From DASULA01 sp036278435 (GTDB taxonomy: Bacteria; Actinomycetota; Actinomycetes; Mycobacteriales; DASULA01), in NCBI GenBank assembly GCA_036278435.1, contig DASULA010000431.1, positions 1 to 32,627 on the forward strand: 32,627 nucleotides of DNA. Direction: 5' to 3'. The position numbers and the translations under genes were made by a program. Shown piece by piece: positions 24,101-30,243 of this stretch. The first letter of the stretch is position 1, and each line of letters begins with the position of its first letter. Under the pieces are notes generated by a model that worked only from the letters and a program-made list of their open reading frames with translations, did no database searches and had not been told where the DNA came from.

Positions 24101-26499
24101 TGGCCGTCACCCAGGCCGCGGTGCGGGCCCGCATCGAGTGGCCGCGGGGCACCGAACTGCTCGCCGTGGACGGCGCTGAGGGCTCGGATGGTTCCGACGC
24201 CGGGGACGACGGGCCGCTGCCTCCCGGCGGCGCGGCACCGGACGACCTCGCCTACGTCATCTTCACCTCCGGTTCGACCGGCCAGCCCAAGGGCGTGATG
24301 ATCGAGCACGCCGCCGCCCTGAACACTGTCGCCGACGTCAACGAGCGGTTCGGCATCACCGAGAACGACCGGGTGCTGGCGCTGTCGGCGCTGAACTTCG
24401 ACCTGTCGGTGTACGACATCTTCGGCCTGCTGTCGGCCGGCGGGGCGGTGGTCATCCCCGAACCCACGGCGCACCGGGAACCGGCCCGCTGGGCCGCCCT
24501 GGTCGCCGAGCACCGGGTGACGGTGTGGAACACCGTGCCGACGCTGATGGAGATGTTCACCGAGCACGCACTGGCCGACCCGGCTGCCGCCCGCCCGCCG
24601 CTGCGGGTGGTCATGATGAGCGGCGACTGGATCCCGGTCACCCTGCCCGAGCGGATCGGCCGGCTGGTGCCCGACGCGGCCGTGTGGAGTTTGGGCGGGG
24701 CGACCGAGGCCTCGATCTGGTCGATCCTGTACCCGATCGGGCGGGTTGACCCGGACTGGGCCAGCATCCCCTACGGCACGCCGATGCGGAACCAGCGCTT
24801 CCACGTCCTGGACGAGGCGTTCGCGCCCTGCCCGGTGTGGGTGCCCGGCCAGTTGTACATCGCCGGGGTCGGGCTGGCCCGCGGCTACCTCAACGACGAG
24901 GTGAGGACCAGAGCGAGTTTCGTTCGGCACCCGGCCACCGGTGAGCGCCTCTACCGGACTGGCGACCTGGGCCGGTACCTGCCGGACGGAAACATCGAGT
25001 TCCTGGGCCGGGAGGACTTCCAGGTCAAGGTCGGCGGGTACCGGATCGAACTCGGGGAGATCGAGACCGCCCTGTCGCAGTGCTCCGGAGTGCGCGCCGC
25101 GGTGGTCACCGCCGCCGGGGAACGGCATGGCGCCAAGCGGCTGATCGGCTACGTGGTCGGTGACCCCGATGCCGGACCCGGGATCGGCGCCGACCCCGAC
25201 CGGGCCGAGGCCGAACTGCTCGGCGCGCTACGGCGCACGCTGCCGGACTACCTGGTGCCGCAGCGGATCGTGGTGCTCGACGCGCTGCCGCTCAGCGCCA
25301 ACGGCAAGGTGGACCGCTCAGCCCTGCCGGCACCTGACCGGCTGGCCGGCGACCCGACCGGGAACGTGCTCCCACGCGACCAGGTCGAGACGGACCTGGC
25401 CGGGATCTGGGCGGAGTTCTTCGACGCCCGGCCGATCGGGGTGGACGCGAACTTCTTCGACCTGGGCGGCGACTCACTGCTGGCGGTCCGGCTGATGGCC
25501 CGCATCCAGGCCGGACTCGGCCGGGACCTGCCGCTGTCCACCCTGTTCACCCATCCCACCGTCGGGCTGCTCGCCGAGGTGCTGCGCGAGTCGGGCACCG
25601 GCCCGGCCGCGGTGGACCGGCGGACCGCCCTGGTGCCGGTCCGGACCGTGCCCGCCGGCACCGCGGCCGACGTGCCGCTGTTCTTCGTGCACCCGATCGG
25701 CGGCGACGTGCTCTGCTACGCCGAACTGGCCGGGCTGCTCGGCGACCGGCAACCGTTCTACGGCCTCCAGGTTCCCGATGACGCCGGTGAGCTGGACACC
25801 GTCCCGGCGTTGGCCCGGCACTACGCCGAGGCGATCACCGCGACGGTGCCGGATGGTCCGTACCGGTTGGGCGGCTGGTCGATGGGCGGGGTGGTGGCCC
25901 TGGAGATCGCCCGGCAGCTCGACCTGGCCGGGCGGACGGTGGAACTGCTGGCCCTGGTCGACCTGCTCGAACCGCCCGGACCGGCCGAGCCGGTGGACGA
26001 GCCCGTACTGCTGTCCTGGTTCGCCCGGGACCTGGCCGGGCTGGCCGGACGCCGCTGGGCCCCGGCGGCCCACACGTTCGCCGCCCGCGACGGCCGCACC
26101 GGCCTGGAGATCCTGCACGAGCGGGCCGGCCACGCCGGGGTGCTGCCGCCGGAGGTGGATGTGGACACACTGGGCCGGATCGTCGCGCGGGTGTCCCGGA
26201 ACTTCCGCGCCCTGCTCGCCCACCGGCCGGCCCCCTACTCCGGGCGGGTGCGTTTCTTCCGGGGCGCGAACGGCGGGGCGTCGGCCCGGACCGCCCGGGA
26301 GTGGATGTCGCTGTTTTCCGGTGACGCCCGGATCCTCGACGTTCCCGGCGACCACTACAGCCTGATGCGCTCCCCTCGGGCCCGCGCACTGGCCACCGGG
26401 TTGCGGACCGCGCTGGACCAGTGCGGACCGGTCCGGTCCGAGCGGCCCGACCCGTCCGACCCCGGCGACGAGCGGACCGCCCCACCCGAGAGCGGCTGA
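18187..26499 (+). CDS. Hybrid PKS-NRPS: KS-AT-DH*-ACP-Cy-A(Cys)-PCP-TE
   Basis: This 2770-residue protein adds the last ketide, condenses and cyclises cysteine, and releases the product. Docking helix 10-35. KS 39-465 (Cys212, His347, His386). AT 580-880 (Ser675 in GHSVGE; AFH at 776-778, the malonyl type). DH-like 956-1237 with Cys987 where His is expected. ACP 1285-1360 (Ser1321). Cy 1400-1830 with the heterocyclisation Dx4D at Asp1537/Asp1542. A 1870-2375, code residues D2072 L2073 Y2076 N2115 M2143 S2145 L2169 I2177 W2178 K2374, the cysteine signature. PCP 2395-2465 (Ser2430). TE 2485-2750 (Ser2565 in GWSMG, Asp2592, His2723). No KR, ER, methyltransferase or embedded oxidase. Expected output: a thiazoline-4-carboxylate bearing an unreduced polyketide. 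The GTG start overlaps the previous stop by four bases (GTGA) with AGAGGA upstream. Confidence 0.94.
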   Translation: MTTTYEPGRQSVLAQSVREIRRLRSELAAAERAERARTEPVAIVGMACRLPGDCTDPESYWELLSQGRDGITDIPASRWDVEHYYDPSPAAAGKMYARRGGFLADIDRFDAAFFGISPREAATLDPQQRLLLEVGWQALEDAAQGPDELLGSPTGVFFGVTNYDYCQLQMQQVAPGDLEAYSLTSNASTFAAGRLSYWLGLTGPSLSVDTACSSSLVGVHLACQSLRSGESSMALAGGVNVLLSPEWSVVLSRAKMLAPDGRCKTFDASADGYVRSEGCGVVVLKRLSDAVAHGDRVLALIRGSAVNQDGRSGGITVPNPSAQRDVLRSALRAAGVGPSQVSYVEAHGTGTPLGDPIEMRALHAVLGERNGSGPLLVGSVKTNIGHLEPAAGVAGLIKVVLGLRHEQIPPHLHLTEVNPEIPLEEMGMQVPTGLTPWPRGEQPRVAGVSSFGASGTNAHLVVQEAPDPDRAATGTAGAAERTAHILTLSARTPAALTALAGRYRDRLGELTDQEAPSDQDTCVELADVCFTANVGRARFAHRLAVVGSTPGQMRDLLGAAVAGESPAGVWRGQAPAGGPGGVVFLFTGQGAQYPGMAATLHRTEPAFRETLEGCDRVAEPLLGRSLLSILDPAPGEADLIHQTRYTQPALFAVEYALAQLWRSWGVEPAAVLGHSVGELAAACVAGMMPVEDGLRLAARRGQLMHDLGDGGAMAAVFAGVDRVERALAPFAAEVSVAAVNGPASVVVSGATEAVEQVLAALAAEGIRSRPVAVTRAFHSPLMDPMLDRFEAEAATVPFGPAQIPLISNVTGRPLAGPEKMTGRYLRDHVRRPVRFFDGMTTLFDQGHRTFLEVGPAPTLLGMAKRFAPDTGDRPAVFLPSLRPRRDDWQVLCDSLAALHARGVAVDWARFDAGRARRRVALPGYPFQRDRHWFQASATVPPAPVAVPAEPTGPPTDSLLGRRIDSPLEVIQFEARLDAQAHPCLGDCVMDGLPVVNIGVYLEAALSAARELNGPGPVLITDAVVRQSLVLEADQTPRAHLAVTPGPDGSASYRYHAEHRDATGGSRWVLHSQGVMRPAGEDRQPWGDPATAGLDRETSGEDFYRQMWQRRLYLGPSARWVERVWSGTGRAVARMRLPEPGEADRYLLHPGITDAMFQVLFACLPTDGADATYLLVSIDRFVFHGYDSGQPLYCQVRLLPESVPGSTLVAEVRLGDGAGRPVAEAGGVHLRRAERAALSRPGSPRSQSARAATAVGRSGADPAPVPAGASIHPTAEQIRRADPAGRATAVRALLVRLVARALGAAEADLDTEESLHNLGLDSLMALEVKESVAAALGVNLPLVSLLEGCTITRLGADVLGLLGLADAGPGGAPDGPATSADPADPDGPDGLGLPVLVPDPDARYEPFSLTDLQQAYLVGRSGAFELGNTSTYFLIEVDLDGVDLPRLASALRRMIDRHDMLRAVVSADGYQRVLAEVPEYQIATVDLTGLAEPERARRLAEIHREMAGQVFDTTAWPLFDIRATRIDPRRTRLHVGLDALIIDAWSTSLLFREWAAAYRDQAAEPAELPIGYRDYVLAARSLEGGPQHRRSQRYWQDRLPGLPAAPELPLARNPATLASPTFTHRSSRLEPADWERFKHRAAEAGVTPSVALCTAYAQVLGAWSRSGHFTLNVLFFNRLPLHPRVGDVLGNFSATTLLEVDGTGTEGFAERANRVQKRLWTDLEHSHVSGVRVLREMNRARGGSARATMPVVFASTVNFAARDDSASATGLAQHLIAMGESGREVSSSIRTPQVWLDHQVVEDAGALIVNWDVLEEIFPAGMIDAMFGAYLGLLGDLCADQRAWREPVPVLVPVADLDARRAVNATDAPVPGGLLHDGFVARAATHPDVPAVIAADRTLSYGELDRRSNRVGRWLRAHNVGPGTLVAVVMDKGWEQVVAALGVLKAGGAYVPIDAAVPPERLRLLLASAGISVAVTQAAVRARIEWPRGTELLAVDGAEGSDGSDAGDDGPLPPGGAAPDDLAYVIFTSGSTGQPKGVMIEHAAALNTVADVNERFGITENDRVLALSALNFDLSVYDIFGLLSAGGAVVIPEPTAHREPARWAALVAEHRVTVWNTVPTLMEMFTEHALADPAAARPPLRVVMMSGDWIPVTLPERIGRLVPDAAVWSLGGATEASIWSILYPIGRVDPDWASIPYGTPMRNQRFHVLDEAFAPCPVWVPGQLYIAGVGLARGYLNDEVRTRASFVRHPATGERLYRTGDLGRYLPDGNIEFLGREDFQVKVGGYRIELGEIETALSQCSGVRAAVVTAAGERHGAKRLIGYVVGDPDAGPGIGADPDRAEAELLGALRRTLPDYLVPQRIVVLDALPLSANGKVDRSALPAPDRLAGDPTGNVLPRDQVETDLAGIWAEFFDARPIGVDANFFDLGGDSLLAVRLMARIQAGLGRDLPLSTLFTHPTVGLLAEVLRESGTGPAAVDRRTALVPVRTVPAGTAADVPLFFVHPIGGDVLCYAELAGLLGDRQPFYGLQVPDDAGELDTVPALARHYAEAITATVPDGPYRLGGWSMGGVVALEIARQLDLAGRTVELLALVDLLEPPGPAEPVDEPVLLSWFARDLAGLAGRRWAPAAHTFAARDGRTGLEILHERAGHAGVLPPEVDVDTLGRIVARVSRNFRALLAHRPAPYSGRVRFFRGANGGASARTAREWMSLFSGDARILDVPGDHYSLMRSPRARALATGLRTALDQCGPVRSERPDPSDPGDERTAPPESG
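21052..21897 (+). other. Degenerate or repurposed DH domain (catalytic His to Cys)
   Basis: The hot-dog DH fold is recognisable from LLGRRIDSP, the GVYLEAALSA segment and the distal HPGITDAMFQ. At the catalytic motif a normal DH reads DHxVxGxxxxPG; here it reads GDCVMDGLPVVNIG, so Cys987 replaces the His and the Pro-Gly turn is also changed. The second-half Asp1153 remains. The module has no KR to supply a hydroxyl. It is either inactive scaffold or does different chemistry, such as a cyclisation. Confidence 0.75.
23794..25338 (+). other. Cysteine-activating adenylation domain
   Basis: Core motifs: FTSGSTGQPKG (A3), LNFDLSVYDIFG (A4), GGATEASIW (A5), YRTGDLGR (A7) and SANGKVDR (A10). Reading the ten specificity positions by hand gives D-L-Y-N-M-S-L-I-W-K, which as I recall is the cysteine code of yersiniabactin-type synthetases. 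The upstream Cy domain is consistent with this, since Cy domains use Cys, Ser or Thr. Confidence 0.85.
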
Positions 26500-26576
26500 C
26501 CGCACCGCGCCGTGTGCCCGCGCGGTCGGACCCGGATCCGGCCGCCGCACCACCCCACCCGTTCGAAAGGAATCTG

Positions 26577-27728
26577 ATGACCCTGAAGTTCGGCGCGTTC
26601 ATGCCCCCCTTCCACGTCCCGGGGGAGAGCCCCACCACCGCGTTGTGGCGGGACCTGGACCTGATCGAGTGGCTGGACGCCCTCGACTTCCACGAGGCGT
26701 GGGTGGGCGAGCACCACTCCGGCGGCTGGTCCCTGATCAGTTCACCGGAGTTGTTCCTGGCCGCCGCCGCGGAACGGACCCGGCGGATCAGGCTGGGCAC
26801 CGGAGTGGTCAGCCTGCCCTACCACCACCCCTTCATGGTGGCCAGCCGGATGGTGCAGCTCGACCACCAGACCAGGGGCCGGATCATGCTCGGCATGGGC
26901 GCCGGGGTGTCACCCGCCGACGCCCACATGCTGGGGATCTCCCCCGGCGACCAGCGGCGGATGATGGCCGAGTCGCTGGACGCGGTGGTCCACCTGCTGA
27001 CCAACTCCGAGCCGCTCACCCGCAAGACCGACTGGTTCGAACTGCGCGACGCCGCGCTGCACCTGCGGCCCTACACCCGGCCGAGCTTCGACCTGGCCGT
27101 GGCCAGTGCCGGCTCCGAACGGGGCATGCGGCTGGCCGGCCGGTATGGCCTCAGCTCGCTCACCTTCGCCGGACGGCCTGGCCTGGTCGAGCCGCCGCTG
27201 GCCGGCCTGTGGCAGGCCGCCCAGGACGAGGCCGGCCGGTACGGCCAGACGATCGACCGGTCGAACTGGCGGGTCGCCATCTGCACCCACATCGCCGAGA
27301 CGCGCGAGGAGGCGTTCGCGCAGGTCCGGGCCGGCATGGGCCGGTGGTTCCGCGACTACGTCCAGGACACCGTCGGGGCACAGGCGTCGCTGCCGCCCGG
27401 GCGTGAGGTGGAGGCAGCCGTTGAGGCCGGGACCGCGATCATCGGGTCGGTGGACGACGCGGTGGCCGCGATCCAACGCATGCTGGACAACAGCGGCGGT
27501 TTCGGCACCCTGCTGGTGAACGTCCAGGACTGGGCCACCCGTGAGCAGCTCAAACGCAGCTTCGAACTGCTCGGCCGCTACGTCGCGCCGCACTTCAACG
27601 GTTCGCTGGACAGTCTGGTGTCCTCGCAGCGCTGGGTCGCCCAGCACCGGGACGACTTCGCCGCGCAGGCCCGGGAGGCGGCGCCCGCGGCCCGGGGGGC
27701 AGCAGTCGCGGCGGCCCGGCAGGGATAG
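26577..27728 (+). CDS. Luciferase-like flavin-dependent monooxygenase
   Basis: This 383-residue TIM-barrel protein belongs to the bacterial-luciferase-like superfamily. It opens with MTLKFGAFMPPFH and continues with DFHEAWVGEHHSGGW, RIRLGTGVVSLPYHHP and GRIMLGMGAGVS, a pattern seen in FMN-type members such as limonene-type monooxygenases; F420 use cannot be excluded. The adjacent flavin reductase supports reduced FMN as cosubstrate. In a biosynthetic cluster such enzymes hydroxylate, cleave C-C bonds or oxidise heterocycles; here a step on the released thiazoline-polyketide is likely but unproven. ATG 26577 has AAAGGA upstream. It follows the PKS-NRPS by 77 bases on the same strand. A long hairpin (27742-27779) lies just after its stop. 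Confidence 0.9.
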   Translation: MTLKFGAFMPPFHVPGESPTTALWRDLDLIEWLDALDFHEAWVGEHHSGGWSLISSPELFLAAAAERTRRIRLGTGVVSLPYHHPFMVASRMVQLDHQTRGRIMLGMGAGVSPADAHMLGISPGDQRRMMAESLDAVVHLLTNSEPLTRKTDWFELRDAALHLRPYTRPSFDLAVASAGSERGMRLAGRYGLSSLTFAGRPGLVEPPLAGLWQAAQDEAGRYGQTIDRSNWRVAICTHIAETREEAFAQVRAGMGRWFRDYVQDTVGAQASLPPGREVEAAVEAGTAIIGSVDDAVAAIQRMLDNSGGFGTLLVNVQDWATREQLKRSFELLGRYVAPHFNGSLDSLVSSQRWVAQHRDDFAAQAREAAPAARGAAVAAARQG

Positions 27729-27741
27729 CCGGTCAGCATCT

Positions 27742-27779
27742 CGCGTTGGGCCGGTCGGATGTCCGGCCGGCCCAACGCG
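27742..27779 (+). terminator. 17-bp hairpin between monooxygenase and flavin reductase
   Basis: The left arm (27742-27758, starting CGCGTTGGGCCGG) pairs with the right arm (27763-27779) over all 17 positions, with one U-G pair, closing on the tetraloop AUGU. It starts 13 bases after the monooxygenase stop. It looks like an intrinsic terminator without a T-run, or an mRNA-stabilising processing stem that sets a lower level for the next two genes. Confidence 0.6.
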
Positions 27780-27811
27780 CCGGAACGATCCGTATCGGGT
27801 GGAGGCAACCT

Positions 27812-28306
27812 GTGAGTTCGGACCGGGCCGTCCTGCCCTGGGTGGACGACCAGACCTACCGCGACGCGATGTCCCTGTTGGCGGCGCCGACCACGGTCGT
27901 CACCGGATTGGACCGAAACGGGCGGCGCTGGGGGTTCACCGCCAGCTCGGTGACCTCGGTGTCGCTGGACCCGCCACTGGTGCTGGTCGGGGTGGACCGG
28001 ACGTCCAGTTGCCACCGGGCGATGCTGTCGGCACACGAGTTCGTGGTCAACGTGTTGGCCGGCCGTCACGGTGAGCTGGCGCGCAGGTTCGCCACCCACG
28101 GCGCGGACCGGTTCGCCGGCGGCGAGTTCGACATCTGGCCCGGCAGCGCCCTGCCGTGCCTGCCCGACGCGAACGCCCTGGTGCGGTGCGCGACCTTCCA
28201 GATAATTCCGGTAGGCGACCATGATCTGGTGGTCGGCGCGGTGGTCGAGGCCAGGGTGTGCGGGTCCGATCCGCCGTTGGTCTGGTACCGGAGGAGCTTC
28301 CTTTGA
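27812..28306 (+). CDS. Flavin reductase (FMN-binding split-barrel family)
   Basis: This 164-residue NAD(P)H:flavin oxidoreductase-like protein would supply reduced FMN to the neighbouring luciferase-like enzyme. Family marks are PTTVVTGLDRNGRRWGFTAS, SLDPPLVLVGVDR, FVVNVLAG and the C-terminal GDHDLVVGAV, with the single-domain length of the HpaC/ActVB-type group. The GTG start at 27812 is fixed by GGAGG six bases upstream; the 22 codons upstream in frame overlap the hairpin and are not family-like. Its stop overlaps the TTG start of the next gene, so the two are translationally coupled. Which pyridine nucleotide it uses cannot be told. Confidence 0.9.
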   Translation: MSSDRAVLPWVDDQTYRDAMSLLAAPTTVVTGLDRNGRRWGFTASSVTSVSLDPPLVLVGVDRTSSCHRAMLSAHEFVVNVLAGRHGELARRFATHGADRFAGGEFDIWPGSALPCLPDANALVRCATFQIIPVGDHDLVVGAVVEARVCGSDPPLVWYRRSFL

Positions 28307-29415
28307 GCGTGGACGTGACGCGGCCCCGGCCGCCGGCCGACCCGGACTTCGTGCAACTGCTGACCGAGGACGGCCAGTCGCGTCCCCACCCGGACTACCC
28401 GCTGACGCTGTCCGAGCGGGACTACCGGGACCTCTACACCGACCTGGTGATGGTGCGCCGGATCGACACCGAGGCGACCGCGCTGCAACGGCAGGGTGAG
28501 CTGGGGCTGTGGGTGCCCTGCCTCGGACAGGAGGCCGCCCAGGTCGGGTCCGGGCGGGCGCTGCGGCCCGGTGACCACGCGTTTCCCAGCTACCGCGAGC
28601 ACGGGGTGGCCTGGTGCCGGGGCGTGGACCCGCTGGCCCTGCTCGGGATGTGGCGGGGCGTCACGAACGGCGGCTGGGACCCGCGGGCGACCAACTTTCA
28701 TCTGTACACCATCGTGATCGGCTCGCAGGTGCTGCACGCCACCGGGTACGCGATGGGGGTGGCCCGCGACGGCGCCGACGACGCGGTCATCGCCTACTTC
28801 GGCGACGGCGCGTCCAGCCAGGGTGACGTCAGCGAGGCGTTCACCTACGCCAGCGTGTTCGACGCGCCGGTGGTGTTCTTCTGCCAGAACAACCAGTGGG
28901 CGATCTCCGCGCCGGTGAGCCGGCAGAGCCGGTCTCCGCTCTACCACCGGGCACTGGGGTTCGGGTTCCCCGGCGTGCGGGTGGACGGTAACGACGTCCT
29001 GGCCTGCCTTGCCGTCACCCGGCACGCCCTGGACCACGCGCGCGCCGGCAACGGGCCGTTCCTGATCGAGGCGTACACCTACCGGATGGGCGCGCACACC
29101 ACGTCGGACGACCCGACCCGGTACCGGTCGCCGGACGAGGTGGCCCACTGGCGGGCCCGCGACCCGATCAGCCGGGTGGAGGCGCTGCTGCGCCGCACCG
29201 GGGCGGCCGACGAGGAGTTCTTCGCCTCGGTCGCCGCCCGGGCCGACGCCCTGGCGGCCCGGCTGCGCGCAGGCTGCCTGGCTATGCCGGAGCCCGATCC
29301 GCTGACCATGTTCGATCACGTGTACACCGAACCGCACGGCCCGGTGGCGGCCCAGCGCGACGCCCACACCCGCTACCTGAACTCCTTCGCCGACACCGAC
29401 GCTGACCACCACTAG
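28303..29415 (+). CDS. bkdA: Branched-chain 2-oxoacid dehydrogenase E1-alpha subunit (orphan)
   Basis: This 370-residue thiamine-diphosphate enzyme subunit decarboxylates 2-oxoacids on the way to acyl-CoA. The ThDP-binding motif runs from GDG (167-169) to NN (196-197), with ASSQGDVSEAFTYASVF between. LQRQGELGLWVPCLGQEAAQVG, FPSYREHGVAWCRGVDP and TYRMGAHTTSDDPTRYR match actinobacterial branched-chain (Bkd-type) E1-alpha. E1 normally works as alpha2beta2, but no E1-beta, E2 or E3 follows; the next genes are unrelated and on the other strand. It may borrow those partners from primary metabolism and make isobutyryl-, isovaleryl- or 2-methylbutyryl-CoA as starter. The TTG start at 28303 is chosen because GGAGGAG lies seven bases upstream; the GTG at 28309 is too far from it. 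Confidence 0.88.
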   Translation: MSVDVTRPRPPADPDFVQLLTEDGQSRPHPDYPLTLSERDYRDLYTDLVMVRRIDTEATALQRQGELGLWVPCLGQEAAQVGSGRALRPGDHAFPSYREHGVAWCRGVDPLALLGMWRGVTNGGWDPRATNFHLYTIVIGSQVLHATGYAMGVARDGADDAVIAYFGDGASSQGDVSEAFTYASVFDAPVVFFCQNNQWAISAPVSRQSRSPLYHRALGFGFPGVRVDGNDVLACLAVTRHALDHARAGNGPFLIEAYTYRMGAHTTSDDPTRYRSPDEVAHWRARDPISRVEALLRRTGAADEEFFASVAARADALAARLRAGCLAMPEPDPLTMFDHVYTEPHGPVAAQRDAHTRYLNSFADTDADHH

Positions 29416-29466
29416 AGGCGAAGAGGAAGCGCTCGCTACCTGGCGCCCGGGGGAATGGCTCGGCAG

Positions 29467-29718
29467 TCACGGGTATGCCGCACCCACCTCCGGGACGCCC
29501 GGGACGCTGTCGTTCGTCGGGTCGAGGTGGTGGGTGGCGGCGGAGCGGTAGGGGCACAGGACCAGGGGACTGCCGCAGGTGCAGTAGTGCGGGGCGTGGC
29601 CGTCGCCGGTCGCGGCGGGTCGGTGCCAGGTGAGGATGTGGCGGGCGAACGCGGCCAGGCGTTCCACGGTCGGCCCCGGCAGATCCGGCACCGGGTATGG
29701 GCGGGGTGCGGCGGTCAT
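29467..29718 (-). CDS. Small Cys-containing protein of unknown function
   Basis: I do not recognise a named family. The 83 residues begin MTAAPRPYPVPDLPGPTVER, continue with a predicted helix (RLAAFARHILTWHRP) and have a compact Cys cluster, HYCTCGSPLVLCPYR, that could bind a metal. The rest is polar and Pro-rich. The ATG overlaps the TGA of the next gene upstream (ATGA), so it is the last member of a three-gene coupled cassette behind the XRE regulator. It converges on the E1-alpha gene with 51 bases between the stops. Its reality is supported by the overlaps rather than by homology. Confidence 0.6.
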   Translation of the reverse strand: MTAAPRPYPVPDLPGPTVERLAAFARHILTWHRPAATGDGHAPHYCTCGSPLVLCPYRSAATHHLDPTNDSVPGVPEVGAAYP

Positions 29719-29969
29719 GCCGAGGTCCAGTGTGGGCCGGTGCGGGTGCGCAGTTCGGCGATGATGACCCGGCGGGTCGGGCACTCGGCGGCCGGGCGGC
29801 GCCACCACAGCCGGCGAGTCCGGCCGGGGCGGCAGTACCGGCAGCGGCCGTCAGCGCCTGGTTCGTGCATGGCAGCGACCGCCAGCACCGTCCGGGACAG
29901 TTCCGTCTGGTCGGCACCGGCCAGCAACACCGGCAGGTCCGGCACGTTCCCGCCGCTCCGGGCGCTCAC
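29715..29969 (-). CDS. Small Cys/Trp-rich protein of unknown function
   Basis: This 84-residue basic protein contains DGRCRYCRPGRTRRLWWRRP and then AECPTRRVI. The CxxC plus a third Cys and the preceding His suggest a small zinc site, but this is not established. The helix TELSRTVLAVAAMHE precedes it. From memory, similar short proteins often sit beside XRE-type regulators in actinomycetes. The GTG start at 29969 has GGGGAGG eight bases upstream and overlaps the upstream stop (GTGA); its own stop overlaps the next start (ATGA). These two overlaps strongly support translation. Confidence 0.65.
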   Translation of the reverse strand: MSARSGGNVPDLPVLLAGADQTELSRTVLAVAAMHEPGADGRCRYCRPGRTRRLWWRRPAAECPTRRVIIAELRTRTGPHWTSA

Positions 29970-30133
29970 CGCGACCGCCTCCCCGGCGCGGTCGGCGGGT
30001 CATCATCCATCCACCGACGGCCCAGCAGGTCCGCTCCCAGAACGCCGTCCTGGGCGGCGTCACGCGTCTCGGGCCGGCCAGGACCCACCGGCCGTTCATC
30101 GGCCCGATCCGGGGGCCAGGGGTTCGTTTCCAT
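29966..30133 (-). CDS. Small protein of unknown function, first gene of cassette
   Basis: This 55-residue, charged and Pro/Arg-rich protein starts METNPWPPDRADERP and ends PTAPGRRSR. No domain is recognisable and it is probably poorly structured. It is supported by a good ribosome binding site (GGAAGGGA before the ATG) and by the four-base overlap of its stop with the next start. It follows the XRE gene on the same strand after 110 bases that hold a perfect palindrome. Confidence 0.55.
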   Translation of the reverse strand: METNPWPPDRADERPVGPGRPETRDAAQDGVLGADLLGRRWMDDDPPTAPGRRSR

Positions 30134-30200
30134 GGTCGTCCCTTCCGTCGCCGCGCCACTGCGGCGATGCCGGGACGGTAGGAAGTATCCGGTGGCCGAT

Positions 30201-30219
30201 TGTCCGTGGTGGACGGACA
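30201..30219 (-). promoter_or_regulatory. Palindromic operator candidate upstream of the small-gene cassette
   Basis: TGTCCGT (30201-30207) and ACGGACA (30213-30219) form a perfect 7-bp inverted repeat around GGTGG. On the minus strand it lies just upstream of GATACT, a possible -10 box before the first small gene, and 24 bases past the XRE stop. The spacing suits a dimeric helix-turn-helix protein; the XRE regulator is the obvious candidate. Confidence 0.45.
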
Positions 30220-30243
30220 GAACGGCCGGATCACCCGGACGTG

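Noticed and set aside
18334..25128. 2264-codon open frame on the minus strand opposite the PKS-NRPS, and similar long antisense frames (e.g. 12382-15114)
   Set aside because: They are the complement of well-conserved PKS/NRPS domains with the GC-biased codon position in the wrong phase, they have no recognisable domain, and high GC removes stops.
18187..26499. Thiotetronate (thiolactomycin-type) synthase
   Set aside because: The Cy-A-PCP-TE end is similar, but thiolactomycin needs KR/DH processing; here there is no KR, no P450, no duplicated KAS resistance gene and no desulfurase in the window.
28258..28302. Upstream start for the E1-alpha gene within the reductase gene
   Set aside because: It would overlap the reductase by 49 bases without a ribosome binding site; TTG 28303 has GGAGGAG at seven bases.
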